A stretch of 40,453 bases of DNA from a virus, in IMG/VR virus record IMGVR_UViG_3300025120_000158, positions 1 through 40,453 of that record; one strand, 5' to 3'. Below, piece by piece: positions 30,868-38,659 of the stretch. Both the position numbers and the translations under genes were made by a program. How positions within the stretch are numbered: the first letter of the stretch is position 1; the number at the start of each line of letters is the position of its first letter. The notes under the pieces were generated by a model that ran no database searches, was not told the origin of the DNA, and worked only from the letters and a program-made list of their open reading frames with translations.

Positions 30868-31133
30868 TATCTAACGATACCTTTCTGCATTATCTGATGA
30901 TGGTCCAAAGCATCTGCAACCACTTTAGGCTCTTCCGGTTTGTATTCCGAGATCTCGTAGTTGTGGATTTCTAGAACCTTCTTCATATTCTCCACAGCCT
31001 CTAATCTGTTAGTCCTTGTTGGGAAACTGTTATCCGATAGGTCCAACTTTATCTTGTTGAACAGATCTAATAATCTATCAACTTCTCTCGAAGTAAGGTG
31101 ATCTGTTAGATTGTATCTAAATTTATCTGCCAT
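30867..31133 (-). CDS. Small early protein with C-terminal tag VADALDHHQIMQKGIVR
   Basis: 88 residues from the ATG at 31133 (MADKFRYNLTDHLTSREV); the longer frame would run through the CAGGAGTTGAAT ribosome site. The first ~70 residues are helical and charged. The last 17 residues are identical to those of the gene at 39676, but 7 of the 17 codons differ synonymously. First gene of the minus early operon, with promoter at 31169-31196. Confidence 0.75.
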   Translation of the reverse strand: MADKFRYNLTDHLTSREVDRLLDLFNKIKLDLSDNSFPTRTNRLEAVENMKKVLEIHNYEISEYKPEEPKVVADALDHHQIMQKGIVR

Positions 31134-31168
31134 TTTATTCAACTCCTGTTTATTGTTAATCATAATTC

Positions 31169-31196
31169 ATTTTAGCACGGATCTCGATTGGGTCAA
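31169..31196 (-). promoter_or_regulatory. Early sigma70-type promoter, minus-strand member (TTGACC, 16 bp, TAAAAT)
   Basis: TTGACC (31196-31191) and TAAAAT (31174-31169), 16 bp apart, then GAATTATGA as in the plus-strand copies. Drives the 31133-29837 operon. Confidence 0.72.
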
Positions 31197-31311
31197 CCTG
31201 GTGATATTATATAATATAAAGCCGACTACGCCTAGTGCCACTCAGTGAGACCAACTACTGCATATAGTCTTTGGCAAAAAAACTCCCATTCTATGCGACT
31301 TCTACAGGAGG

Positions 31312-31339
31312 TTGACGGTATTACCATCCATGCTATACT
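31312..31339 (+). promoter_or_regulatory. Early sigma70-type promoter (TTGACG, 16 bp, TATACT)
   Basis: Same cassette as at 33456 and 38660, including the spacer element ATTACCATCCATG. It starts the plus early operon at 31375. Confidence 0.82.
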
Positions 31340-31374
31340 GAATTATGAAGCAATTAACAAAAGGAGTTGAACAA

Positions 31375-31656
31375 ATGAAGATAGACATACATAATGAAAT
31401 CTTTAAGATGAATGCTGATGAATTAGAATCAATAATGGCATCAGTAAAATTGAGAAGAAATCAATTACACTTTAAATCAGCCCACTCATTGAGAGTAGGT
31501 CAGAGAGTGTCATTCCAAGGCAGACACGGTATCACGGAAAAAGGTACTGTTGAAAAAATTAAGATCAAATATGTTCTAGTAAGAACTGACAGGGGTCAGA
31601 GATGGAATGTACCAGGATCACACCTAACTCAACTCAAGGAGGCAGTTAATGCCTAA
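31375..31656 (+). CDS. Small protein with SH3/KOW-like C-terminal domain
   Basis: 93 residues from the ATG at 31375. An upstream ATG in frame at 31345 is rejected because the AAAGGAG ribosome site lies between the two. VGQRVSFQGRHGITEKGTVEKIKIKYVLVRTD looks like a small beta-barrel (KOW/SH3-like), often nucleic-acid or protein binding. The N-terminal third is helical. First gene of the plus early operon. Confidence 0.65.
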   Translation: MKIDIHNEIFKMNADELESIMASVKLRRNQLHFKSAHSLRVGQRVSFQGRHGITEKGTVEKIKIKYVLVRTDRGQRWNVPGSHLTQLKEAVNA

Positions 31657-32275
31657 TTGGTGCGATAATCAGATCACTATCACAGCCGACAAGGCTGTGA
31701 TAGACAAGATAGAGAAGATTGTAAAAGACGAGGATGAAAAGAACGGACTTCTTAATTTTTTCCATCCGATGCCTAAAGAACTAGACGGCACGACGTCGCC
31801 CAGTTCATCAGCAGACAAGCCACAGCCGATGATCGAAGGCTTTGATTGTTGGTACGATTGGAGAGTGGAGAATTGGTGCACCAAATGGGAGGTGTGTGAG
31901 TTCTACGGTGTAGACAGACAAGATGACACCATATCATTTGGATTCAGTTCAGCCTGGGCACCACCGACTGGTGCTTATACTCGTTTCATAACAAGTATGG
32001 CGGAGAAGAACTTGGATGTGTCCTTGAAGGCGTACTACTACGAAGGTGGATGTGATTTCGCAGGATGTTGGGACAATGGAGATGATGAATGTATCGCCCC
32101 AAGCGATTACAAGTCAGACGATGATTACTGGAATGACGGACTGGGCTATGACCTGAACGAGATGTTCAACTTCTTGGAGTCCATGGCGGAGTACGAAGCA
32201 GAACAGGAAGCCGAGAAGGAAGACGTCCACGAGTATGTGAAAGGCAAAGCAATCAACATAGGGGAGGAAGTATAA
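31649..32275 (+). CDS. DUF1281/YubB-like protein (Api92-type ferredoxin-like fold)
   Basis: 208 residues. MPNWCDNQITITADKAVIDKI is the family opening (MPNWCxNxLTI), and ISFGFSSAWAPPTGAY is the central SFSTAWSPP-type motif. The C-terminus is very acidic. The family is common in phages and plasmids and its function is unknown. The ATG overlaps the previous stop by 8 bases. Confidence 0.8.
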   Translation: MPNWCDNQITITADKAVIDKIEKIVKDEDEKNGLLNFFHPMPKELDGTTSPSSSADKPQPMIEGFDCWYDWRVENWCTKWEVCEFYGVDRQDDTISFGFSSAWAPPTGAYTRFITSMAEKNLDVSLKAYYYEGGCDFAGCWDNGDDECIAPSDYKSDDDYWNDGLGYDLNEMFNFLESMAEYEAEQEAEKEDVHEYVKGKAINIGEEV

Positions 32276-32454
32276 TGAGTGACGTTAGACAAGCGACTGA
32301 CAAGATACTGGAGATGGTTGAAGAGGGTATCCTGGACAAGGATACGGTGATTATGTCGTGCCTGAAATATATGTCAGAGGATGACGTGGCGGACATGGCT
32401 CATTCCAATGAGTTTTTTATCAATGAGGAAGAACACGAAGAGGAGGACGAATAA
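32275..32454 (+). CDS. Small acidic protein conserved in marine T4-like phages
   Basis: 59 residues (MSDVRQATDKILEMVEEGILD...SCLKYMSEDDVADMAHSNEFF). The pattern MVEEGILD...CLKYMSEDDVxDM is one I associate with small proteins of marine T4-like phages. It overlaps both neighbours by one base (TAATG). Confidence 0.65.
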   Translation: MSDVRQATDKILEMVEEGILDKDTVIMSCLKYMSEDDVADMAHSNEFFINEEEHEEEDE

Positions 32455-32705
32455 TGTGGGAAGATGAATTATTTGACGAGATACAGAAGGGTGACAAGGT
32501 GTGGTACTGTGGAGCACCCGACGATGACACGGTACATGGACCAGTCAAAGCAATGATGATAGGACCTGCGGGTTGGGTCTGTGACAAGGGTGACGGACAA
32601 CCCATAGTGGTGAACGAGGGTTCGAACTACCTGGGACACACCGAGGGCAAGGACAGACAACCGGATCACTTTGGCCACTTCATGAACACCCATGGAGCCG
32701 ACTAG
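32454..32705 (+). CDS. Unknown small acidic protein
   Basis: 83 residues (MWEDELFDEIQKGDKVWYCG). Contains a hydrophilic beta-like centre (VKAMMIGPAGWVCDKGDGQPIVV) and a His-rich end. No family recognised; it is coupled to the previous gene through TAATG. Confidence 0.6.
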   Translation: MWEDELFDEIQKGDKVWYCGAPDDDTVHGPVKAMMIGPAGWVCDKGDGQPIVVNEGSNYLGHTEGKDRQPDHFGHFMNTHGAD

Positions 32706-33395
32706 ATGGCGACACTGAAACAGAAGAAGAAACTGATCGACACTATCAGGAACCCGATCAGATACTTCAGGCTGACTTTCGGACGATATGGCGGAGAGGT
32801 GGCCATGGGCAAGATTTCCGAGGAACAGTATGACTATTGGTCACAAAAGGACCAGTCAGAGTTCGAGGAGTACATGGTGTCCGTGGAGAGCGATCCAGAT
32901 GAGGCCAACAAGGATGTACCAGGCAATGCACAGTTTGACCATCCTTTCTACGAATACAACGACTTCTGCCAAGTGTCAGGACCGGAGTTCGCGAACGGAC
33001 AGACATTATACATAGAAGAATTGAACAAGGACGGTGAACCCCTGGACAACGGCGAGGGCGGGTATGTGGAAGACATCCAACATGACTTTGATGACCTCAC
33101 GTCGTTGGGGGTGGAGATCGACAACTCCGAGGTTTACAATTCAGGATCAAAGGCCTGTAAGGATTATTATTATGTTTTCGGACAGTATTTCAACAAGGGT
33201 AGTTGGCACACGCCAGACATCATCAAGACTGGATCAGATGGCATACTGATGGACAAGATGAAGATCTATCTAACAGATGCAGACGGATTCAAGGCGTTCA
33301 GTGATGTAGAATATGACGGTGAGTCCTACTCCCTGGAAGAGGATAGCACCGGTAAGAGTTCAAGTTTCTATGTGGGAGAGGGTGACGACGTCTAA
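32706..33395 (+). CDS. Unknown acidic protein
   Basis: 229 residues. A basic first 30 residues (LKQKKKLIDTIRNPIRYFR) precede a long acidic, Tyr- and Asp-rich body (SGSKACKDYYYVFGQYFNKG). Homology not recognised. It closes the first transcription segment before the promoter at 33456. Confidence 0.6.
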   Translation: MATLKQKKKLIDTIRNPIRYFRLTFGRYGGEVAMGKISEEQYDYWSQKDQSEFEEYMVSVESDPDEANKDVPGNAQFDHPFYEYNDFCQVSGPEFANGQTLYIEELNKDGEPLDNGEGGYVEDIQHDFDDLTSLGVEIDNSEVYNSGSKACKDYYYVFGQYFNKGSWHTPDIIKTGSDGILMDKMKIYLTDADGFKAFSDVEYDGESYSLEEDSTGKSSSFYVGEGDDV

Positions 33396-33451
33396 TGGCA
33401 CTATATGTTGTGTCGACCATAAGTTGTGGCACTAGATGTTGTGGTTTTTGG
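33396..33451 (+). repeat. 56-bp stem-loop element, forward copy
   Basis: Begins TGGCACTATATGTTGTG and ends in a GTTGTGG-T tract. The reverse complement of 35109-35164 matches it at about 43 of 56 positions. The hairpin GGCAC/GTGTC is kept with one G-T pair. It lies directly before the early promoter at 33456. Confidence 0.75.
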
Positions 33452-33455
33452 TAGG

Positions 33456-33483
33456 TTGACGCTATTACCATCCATGCTATACT
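33456..33483 (+). promoter_or_regulatory. Early sigma70-type promoter (TTGACG, 16 bp, TATACT)
   Basis: Identical to the 31312 copy at nearly all positions from -35 to a few bases past -10 (one spacer difference). It drives 33509 onward. Confidence 0.82.
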
Positions 33484-33508
33484 GAATTATAACAAAGGAG
33501 TTGAAAAT

Positions 33509-33910
33509 ATGTATAAAAGAGACCAACATTACAATGAGAAACTTTCTAAAGCAGATTTAGAAAAAGAACTATCTACCCATTACACAGGCGAAACAGGACT
33601 TGTTATTAATTTGATGAGTTATGCCATACAGGACGGCATCGTTGAAACTAGACATGAGTTGTCTTGTGCCAATGAAGAGCTTTGGAGCCTGAATGATTGG
33701 CCGGAAGGCGAAGGGTTTGGTAGTTCAGATAGATTTGAGTATGTGAGAAGAATTACAGAAACTGTCGCTTCAGAAAGAAAGTTCTTACAAGTAGAAGACG
33801 AGTTGGTTCAGATCAACAAATTGGATGAGTGTCCGAAGAACGACACGGTAAGAAAATACATGATCATGAATGAAGAAATTAGACAAGGCTTAACACAGGG
33901 AGGAAAATAA
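33509..33910 (+). CDS. Unknown small protein
   Basis: 133 residues (MYKRDQHYNEKLSKADLEKEL), helical and acidic with a strong AAAGGAGTTGAA ribosome site. No domain recognised. Its stop overlaps the next ATG. Confidence 0.62.
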   Translation: MYKRDQHYNEKLSKADLEKELSTHYTGETGLVINLMSYAIQDGIVETRHELSCANEELWSLNDWPEGEGFGSSDRFEYVRRITETVASERKFLQVEDELVQINKLDECPKNDTVRKYMIMNEEIRQGLTQGGK

Positions 33911-34449
33911 TGGCGACTAGAGCGAGGATAGGTATAAAACAGAAGAGCGGAAGAATAATTGCATCGTACCAACATTGGGACGGTTATCCTGGAGGACTTG
34001 GGTTCAACCTATGTGAGAATTGGGAAGACCCAAAGAAGGTCACAGAGGCGATCAAGTTGGGTGACAGTTCTAAATGGCACACGATCATAGGTGAGCAGAT
34101 AGACTTCGACGATAGGTCTAATCCAATGCACGAGGTCCAGAACTGTTATTATGGCAGAGACCGAGGTGAGAAGGGTTGTGGATACAAGGTCTACAAGGAC
34201 GAAGCAGAATACATCAAGAACGGATTCAGATCAGGAGAACAGTATGTGTACCTTATGAAGTTAGATAATGACAAGGACTACCTGGGCAATCCAAGGGGGA
34301 CTTGGTACTATGTGGAGAGCAGATACACAGATGCCGGCAAGGAAGTGATAGACGATGCTTTCAAACCTTTAGAAGAGGATGCCATCAAAGATCAGATAGA
34401 CATCCTGAACAGAACACTAGAAATGATCAAAGAAAGAAAGGCGGCCTAG
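33910..34449 (+). CDS. Conserved phage protein with MATRARIGIK opening
   Basis: 179 residues. MATRARIGIKQKSGRIIASYQHWDGYPGGLG is a well-known opening of an unnamed phage family. GCGYKVYKDEAEYIKNG and WYYVESRYTDAG follow. The function is unknown. Coupled to the previous gene by TAATG. Confidence 0.7.
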   Translation: MATRARIGIKQKSGRIIASYQHWDGYPGGLGFNLCENWEDPKKVTEAIKLGDSSKWHTIIGEQIDFDDRSNPMHEVQNCYYGRDRGEKGCGYKVYKDEAEYIKNGFRSGEQYVYLMKLDNDKDYLGNPRGTWYYVESRYTDAGKEVIDDAFKPLEEDAIKDQIDILNRTLEMIKERKAA

Positions 34450-34635
34450 ATGGTAAGGATTGATTGGAGATACCTCAAGGAGCGAGGTGACTACAAAGAC
34501 GACAATTCCAAGAACAGGGGATTCAGTCTTGTGGAAGTTGATACCAAATATGATATCAAGACGGTGCTGGAGGAGTTCTATGACAGCATGAACGAGCCAG
34601 TTCAAATTATTAACATTAGACAGGAAAGGATATAA
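34450..34635 (+). CDS. Unknown small protein
   Basis: 61 residues (MVRIDWRYLKERGDYKDDN). Directly follows the previous stop. No family recognised. Confidence 0.55.
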   Translation: MVRIDWRYLKERGDYKDDNSKNRGFSLVEVDTKYDIKTVLEEFYDSMNEPVQIINIRQERI

Positions 34636-34755
34636 GTGAGCCAAGTGAAAGCGGTAGGAGTATCATTCGTTGAAGGAATGGTGTTCGCTTCGTACACAGT
34701 TCTACCAGTGATTGGTATTATGTGGGCGACAGGAATAATCAGTTTAAACATATAA
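34636..34755 (+). CDS. 39-residue small membrane peptide with GTG start
   Basis: Starts with GTG directly after the previous TAA, with AAGGA six bases upstream. It contains a hydrophobic span (MVFASYTVLPVIGIMWATGI). The fit of ribosome site and spacing supports it, but it may be non-coding. Confidence 0.5.
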   Translation: MSQVKAVGVSFVEGMVFASYTVLPVIGIMWATGIISLNI

Positions 34756-34766
34756 GGAAAGATTGT

Positions 34767-35159
34767 ATGTCAAAGAAAGAAAAGATATGGACAATGGGGA
34801 ACAAGGGTCCGACAGGACCTTGGGTTTGGCACGCCTGGATCAAAGGTAGCAAGAAACCTTTAAGGGTGGTGGCCTTTGATGTGGATCACATCCGTTGCCA
34901 ACTAGAGGGCCGACAGGTGATCAAGGCCAAACGATTACCAGAGGAGAAGAATGAATTCTCATCCATGCCACTAGGACCAAAAGGATGTGTGGTGAACCAG
35001 CCAGCAGATTATGACAAAGGATTTAAGGTATTGAGGGAGTGGATAGATGAGAATGGTGGACCACCAGAAGAAATAAGGAAAAAATTAAGGGAATTATTCA
35101 TAGATTATGAAAAAACCACAACATATAGTCAAAAAAAGAACGGTCGGCACAAGATATAG
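34767..35159 (+). CDS. Unknown basic protein whose 3' end lies in the stem-loop element
   Basis: 130 residues from the ATG at 34767 (MSKKEKIWTMGNKG); the longer frame from 34722 would start inside the previous gene, and AAGGAAAG precedes this ATG. The last 17 or so codons (KTTTYSQKKNGRHKI) are encoded by the inverted 56-bp element. No family recognised. Confidence 0.6.
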   Translation: MSKKEKIWTMGNKGPTGPWVWHAWIKGSKKPLRVVAFDVDHIRCQLEGRQVIKAKRLPEEKNEFSSMPLGPKGCVVNQPADYDKGFKVLREWIDENGGPPEEIRKKLRELFIDYEKTTTYSQKKNGRHKI

Positions 35160-35164
35160 TGCCA
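35109..35164 (-). repeat. 56-bp stem-loop element, inverted copy
   Basis: Inverted relative to 33396-33451. It contains a perfect hairpin, GGCAC (35146-35150) with GTGCC (35159-35163), and a run of seven A. It overlaps the end of the 34767 gene and ends 8 bases before the early promoter at 35173. Confidence 0.75.
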
Positions 35165-35172
35165 TCCACCGG

Positions 35173-35200
35173 TTGACCCTATGGATATCCATGTTATATT
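35173..35200 (+). promoter_or_regulatory. Early sigma70-type promoter (TTGACC, 16 bp, TATATT)
   Basis: A more diverged copy of the cassette with CCATG retained before the -10. It drives 35225 onward. Confidence 0.72.
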
Positions 35201-35224
35201 AAAGAATAACAAAAGGAGTTGAAT

Positions 35225-35614
35225 ATGCAGAAAACAATAGAAGAAAACAAAGACCTACTTAAATTCAATGCAGAGGGAGTTCATCCAGCAGATCAGTTCT
35301 TGAATGCTAGGAAGAAGGCAGTCGAGGCTGTTGACCAATACATGATAGGCAAAGAAGAACCAATGTATTGTGGTTTCGCTAATGTTTCGATCCACCCTGC
35401 AAGAGGTAAATTTGTTTCGTTTATGAAAAAGGCGAGCATTGGAGACAGTGGTTTCAGAGGCGGATATAGAATATCTTATTATGATATAATGCCAACAGAT
35501 CACCAATATGCTAGAACACAGTCGATGGACATCAAAGAAATTGCCTGTGAGGCTTTCAGAGATGAACTGAAGAAATACGGTTTGACTGTATATGCAGAAA
35601 GCAGAGCAGACTAA
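35225..35614 (+). CDS. Unknown small protein
   Basis: 129 residues from the ATG at 35225 (MQKTIEENKDLLKFN) after AAAAGGAG; a TTG two codons earlier is part of the ribosome site. Contains CGFANVSIHPARGKFVSFMKKA, perhaps an alpha/beta fold. It is coupled to the lysin gene by TAATG. Confidence 0.62.
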   Translation: MQKTIEENKDLLKFNAEGVHPADQFLNARKKAVEAVDQYMIGKEEPMYCGFANVSIHPARGKFVSFMKKASIGDSGFRGGYRISYYDIMPTDHQYARTQSMDIKEIACEAFRDELKKYGLTVYAESRAD

Positions 35615-36201
35615 TGCAAGGAACATTAGAATTCGTTTTACAATCAGCGAGAGCCGTTATGGCCTCGCTGGCTTTGAGCTACGAGGTAGAGACCGGAGTG
35701 AGTGTGAACGAACATGAACTGAAGTGTATGGCAGAGAACATCTACTTCGAAGGTAGAGCAGAACCCATGATAGGCAAGATTGCGATAGGTCATGTGGTCA
35801 TGAACAGAATTGAAGATAAGAGATTTCCAGGAACCATATGTGATGTGGTACACCAAGGTCCTGTTAGGGAATCATGGAAGACAAAGAAGGATCCCACACT
35901 GGCAGACAAGGACAGAATTTACTATCCTAGAAAGCACAGATGCCAATTCAGTTGGTGGTGTGATGGACAGAAGGACATAATTTGGGCGACATACATGAGT
36001 GGTGAAGTGATACCAGAGAACATGACAGCCTGGAGAGACAGCATCCACGTCGCCCTATTCGTAATGAATGGTGACTACGGCAAGGATCCGTCGGACGGTG
36101 CGGTGTTCTACTACAACCCACACATCGCGAATCCTAATTGGGGCAAAATTTACAACCAAACGGCTATGATAGGCAATCATAGATTTATGAAGGACAAATA
36201 A
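35614..36201 (+). CDS. SleB-type cell-wall hydrolase (endolysin candidate)
   Basis: 195 residues. LKCMAENIYFEGRAEPMIGKIAIGHVVMNRI, FPGTICDVVHQGP and HRCQFSWWCDG match the Hydrolase_2/SleB family (ENxYFEARGE...VVxNR...FPxTVCxVVxQ...CQFSWxCDGK). Members cleave peptidoglycan glycan strands. The second Glu of YFEGRAEP is the likely catalytic acid. No clear signal peptide is present, so it would need a holin to reach the wall. A tiny membrane protein follows immediately. Its place in the early-type operon is unusual for a lysin. Confidence 0.82.
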   Translation: MQGTLEFVLQSARAVMASLALSYEVETGVSVNEHELKCMAENIYFEGRAEPMIGKIAIGHVVMNRIEDKRFPGTICDVVHQGPVRESWKTKKDPTLADKDRIYYPRKHRCQFSWWCDGQKDIIWATYMSGEVIPENMTAWRDSIHVALFVMNGDYGKDPSDGAVFYYNPHIANPNWGKIYNQTAMIGNHRFMKDK

Positions 36202-36202
36202 T

Positions 36203-36331
36203 ATGAAAAAGAAAAGAAACAAACTAGAAAGAAAATTAGACGAATACAATCACACAATGGAATTGGTAAGAACTATCCTACCGATTGCGATATTAGTGAT
36301 TCAAGTTATAATCTTAATGAAGGTGATATAA
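36203..36331 (+). CDS. 42-residue tail-anchored membrane protein next to the lysin
   Basis: MKKKRNKLERKLDEYNHTME (basic helix) is followed by one membrane segment (LVRTILPIAILVIQVIILMK). It starts 1 base after the lysin stop and ends 1 base before the ligase ATG. A holin or regulator role is possible but there is no family match. Confidence 0.55.
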   Translation: MKKKRNKLERKLDEYNHTMELVRTILPIAILVIQVIILMKVI

Positions 36332-36332
36332 T

Positions 36333-37619
36333 ATGCAACCATGGAAAGTGATACAAGAACTTGAATCGGATAACAGCCGATTGAAGAAAGAAGCAATCAT
36401 TAAAAGAGAGTCCGATGCGGATAACATCAGATTCTTCAACGGTGTAGGATCGGCTTTGGACAGTTTTAGAACATTCGGAGTCCAGAAGGTACCAGTATCC
36501 AAGCAGGACGGCACAGGCATCACACAGACGGAATTCGATGATGTTTTGAGACAGTTGGAGGACAGAACTCTTACAGGCAATGCCATGAAGGATGTGATCC
36601 AAGAATTGTGTGACAGAAGTAAGATGGAACAGTGGAATGATTGGTATCGTAGGATCCTGATCAAGGACCTGAGATGCGGAATGACCCACAAGACCGTGAA
36701 CAAGTTTTCTACAATGAAGGTTCCTGTGTTTGAATGTATGTTGGCCACAGACTCTGCCAAGCATGAGAAGAAAATGGTAGGAGAGATGCTTATAGAACCC
36801 AAACTAGACGGGGTTAGGGTGATTGTGATATGTGATGTGGACAAGGACGAAGTGAAACTGTTCTCAAGGAACGGTAAGGAGTTGTCTAACTTTCCAGAGA
36901 TCAATAAGCAGTTTGACGAGATGTTGGATCAGATGTCAGAGAGCATGGTGTTCGATGGTGAGGTAATGAGCGATGACTTCCAGACATTGATGAGAGAGAT
37001 ACACAGGAAGGGTGGAGCCAAGACCAAGGATGCCAAACTTAACCTTTTTGATTGTATGCCACTTTATAATTTCATGGACGGCAGTTGTGTCGAGCCTATC
37101 ACCGAGAGAAAGAAATGGTTAGACAAGTATGAGTTCGGACCAAATGTTAATGTGGTCGAGTCTGTGAAGATGAATTTAAGTGAACCTGATGGACAGAAGC
37201 AGTTCGCAGACTATAACAAGCTCTGCATAGACAGAGGATTCGAAGGAATCATGGTCAAGCCCGTAGGTGGCATCTATGAATGTAGGAGAAGTGTGGGATG
37301 GTTGAAGGTTAAGCCATTCATAGAAGTATCGTTGAAGGTCGTAGACGTGGAAGAGGGCACAGGCCGTAATGCAGGCAAACTAGGTGCTCTAGTCGTTGAA
37401 GGCACAGACATGGACAAGTTTATTAAAACAAATGTTGGATCAGGTCTCACAGACACTGACAGGGAAACATTTTGGAAGGCCAAGGACAAGTTGATTGGAC
37501 AGATAGTAGAAGTTAGGGCAGATGCCATAACACAGAACCAGGACACCACAAACGAGTGGAGCCTCAGGTTTCCAAGATTCCTAAGATTCAGAGGATTCGA
37601 ACCAGGAGAGAAGTTATAA
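36333..37619 (+). CDS. ATP-dependent DNA ligase (gp30-type)
   Basis: 428 residues. Motif I EPKLDGVRV (Lys157 is the adenylated lysine), motif III SMVFDGEV, motif IV FEGIMVKP, motif V GWLKVKPF and motif VI SLRFPRFLRF are all present, and the N-terminal ~150 residues form the helical DNA-binding region (LIKDLRCGMTHKTVNKF). The enzyme seals nicks in phage replication and repair. T4 gp30 is 487 residues, so this form is a little short. It lies in the early operon, as expected for replication. Confidence 0.93.
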   Translation: MQPWKVIQELESDNSRLKKEAIIKRESDADNIRFFNGVGSALDSFRTFGVQKVPVSKQDGTGITQTEFDDVLRQLEDRTLTGNAMKDVIQELCDRSKMEQWNDWYRRILIKDLRCGMTHKTVNKFSTMKVPVFECMLATDSAKHEKKMVGEMLIEPKLDGVRVIVICDVDKDEVKLFSRNGKELSNFPEINKQFDEMLDQMSESMVFDGEVMSDDFQTLMREIHRKGGAKTKDAKLNLFDCMPLYNFMDGSCVEPITERKKWLDKYEFGPNVNVVESVKMNLSEPDGQKQFADYNKLCIDRGFEGIMVKPVGGIYECRRSVGWLKVKPFIEVSLKVVDVEEGTGRNAGKLGALVVEGTDMDKFIKTNVGSGLTDTDRETFWKAKDKLIGQIVEVRADAITQNQDTTNEWSLRFPRFLRFRGFEPGEKL

Positions 37620-37831
37620 TGCAAAAGAAATACGAACATGGTTATGTGGAGGCAAAGACATCCGGAGGGGCAGTTTATGAACTTGGTGTTAAGACATCAA
37701 AGAATGCCAAAGCGATCAGAAGGATTGCGGAACCATTGATGGAGAAACACTGGCATGACAAGGTCACAAATTTACACAGAATTTATAGAGTTGCAGAATA
37801 TCTCTATAAAAGACAAAGGAGAAACAAATGA
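37619..37831 (+). CDS. Unknown small basic protein
   Basis: 70 residues from the ATG at 37619 (MQKKYEHGYVEAKTSGG), which overlaps the ligase stop (TAATG). The longer frame from 37556 lies inside the ligase. Basic (RIAEPLMEKHWHDKVTNLHR). Overlaps the next gene by 4 bases. Confidence 0.6.
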   Translation: MQKKYEHGYVEAKTSGGAVYELGVKTSKNAKAIRRIAEPLMEKHWHDKVTNLHRIYRVAEYLYKRQRRNK

Positions 37832-38046
37832 CAAATAAGATAAACTTGGTTATCAACCTATCCATATTGGCTCTGTTGATGTACCTAGCGGTATCTGTGA
37901 AGACACTCGAAGACAAAGTGTTTCCAGATCCTAACATAATGCAACCGGCAATGGGATATGATAATTCATTAGAAATGAAATACAATATCCAGGAACTGTT
38001 GAACAATGTTATAAAAGACGCAATCAACCAACAGGAGAATGATTAA
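37828..38046 (+). CDS. Small membrane-anchored protein
   Basis: 72 residues; an N-terminal segment (INLVINLSILALLMYLAVSV) is followed by a soluble acidic part. ATGA overlap with the previous gene and TAATG with the next. Confidence 0.58.
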   Translation: MTNKINLVINLSILALLMYLAVSVKTLEDKVFPDPNIMQPAMGYDNSLEMKYNIQELLNNVIKDAINQQEND

Positions 38047-38267
38047 TGGACGATCTAGATAGCATACTGACCAACATAGATCTTGAAGAAGAGAAGTTGG
38101 AGACAGAAGAGAAGGATTGGTATTGCAATGATTGTGAACACGGTCCTATGATGGACAGTGATACCAATTGTAGCAGATGTGGTGCCAAGCACAGTTCTCA
38201 TCATGAGGAAGAGATGACTGGTTGGGAAGACGAGGATATCGAATCAGAGGTGGAGGAGATATGGTAG
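38046..38267 (+). CDS. Zinc-ribbon-like small acidic protein
   Basis: 73 residues. WYCNDCEHGPMMDSDTNCSRCGAK has two CxxC pairs typical of a zinc ribbon. The rest is Glu-rich. The role may be protein or nucleic-acid contact. Confidence 0.65.
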   Translation: MDDLDSILTNIDLEEEKLETEEKDWYCNDCEHGPMMDSDTNCSRCGAKHSSHHEEEMTGWEDEDIESEVEEIW

Positions 38268-38467
38268 AGTACAGTAGCCACGACTGGAGAAAGAACACAG
38301 ACGACGCTGTCGTGATGGACGAGCACGGAACTATCGTTAGATCGGTCAATGACCTGAAGGTGAAGTTCACTGATCCAAATAGTCTGAAGGTGCAAGAAGT
38401 TGATGTGTCTAGACTGATCAGGGTGTTCTGTAATAATCAAACCCTAATGAGAAAGAGTATAAAATGA
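38261..38467 (+). CDS. Unknown small protein
   Basis: 68 residues from the ATG at 38261 (MVEYSSHDWRKNTDD), with GGAGGAGAT before it and a 7-base overlap with the previous gene. No family recognised. Confidence 0.58.
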   Translation: MVEYSSHDWRKNTDDAVVMDEHGTIVRSVNDLKVKFTDPNSLKVQEVDVSRLIRVFCNNQTLMRKSIK

Positions 38468-38640
38468 TTGGAACAATGACACAAGACACCAAGGACAGGA
38501 TAGCAGAGATGGAACGACAGAAGATTGATCTAGAGAATCAATTGGAGATGTTAGGATACTCGGGCAATTTGGTAAGAATGCACCAAATCGAGGAGGAAAT
38601 CTACGAGATAGAGGATACCATCTGTAAATTACTTCCATAG
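38464..38640 (+). CDS. Unknown small coiled-coil protein
   Basis: 58 residues (MIGTMTQDTKDRIAEMERQK), helical with heptads (IDLENQLEMLGYSGNLVRM). It overlaps the previous gene by 4 bases. Its stop codon lies inside the terminator hairpin that follows. Confidence 0.58.
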   Translation: MIGTMTQDTKDRIAEMERQKIDLENQLEMLGYSGNLVRMHQIEEEIYEIEDTICKLLP

Positions 38641-38653
38641 AATGGGAGTTTTT
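38631..38653 (+). terminator. Rho-independent terminator just before an early promoter
   Basis: ACTTCCA (38631-38637) pairs with TGGGAGT (38643-38649) with one T-G pair, then TTTT. The hairpin lies 6 bases upstream of the -35 of the 38660 promoter, like the stem-loop/promoter cassettes known in T4-type phages. Confidence 0.65.
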
Positions 38654-38659
38654 AGGTGG

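Noticed and set aside
31276-31295. Minus-strand terminator in the divergent region
   Set aside because: The T-tract is present on the minus strand but the hairpin partner is not, and no minus-strand gene ends there.
31293-31374. Small ORF starting ATGCGACTTC across the early promoter
   Set aside because: It covers the -35, -10 and ribosome site, all explained by the promoter cassette.
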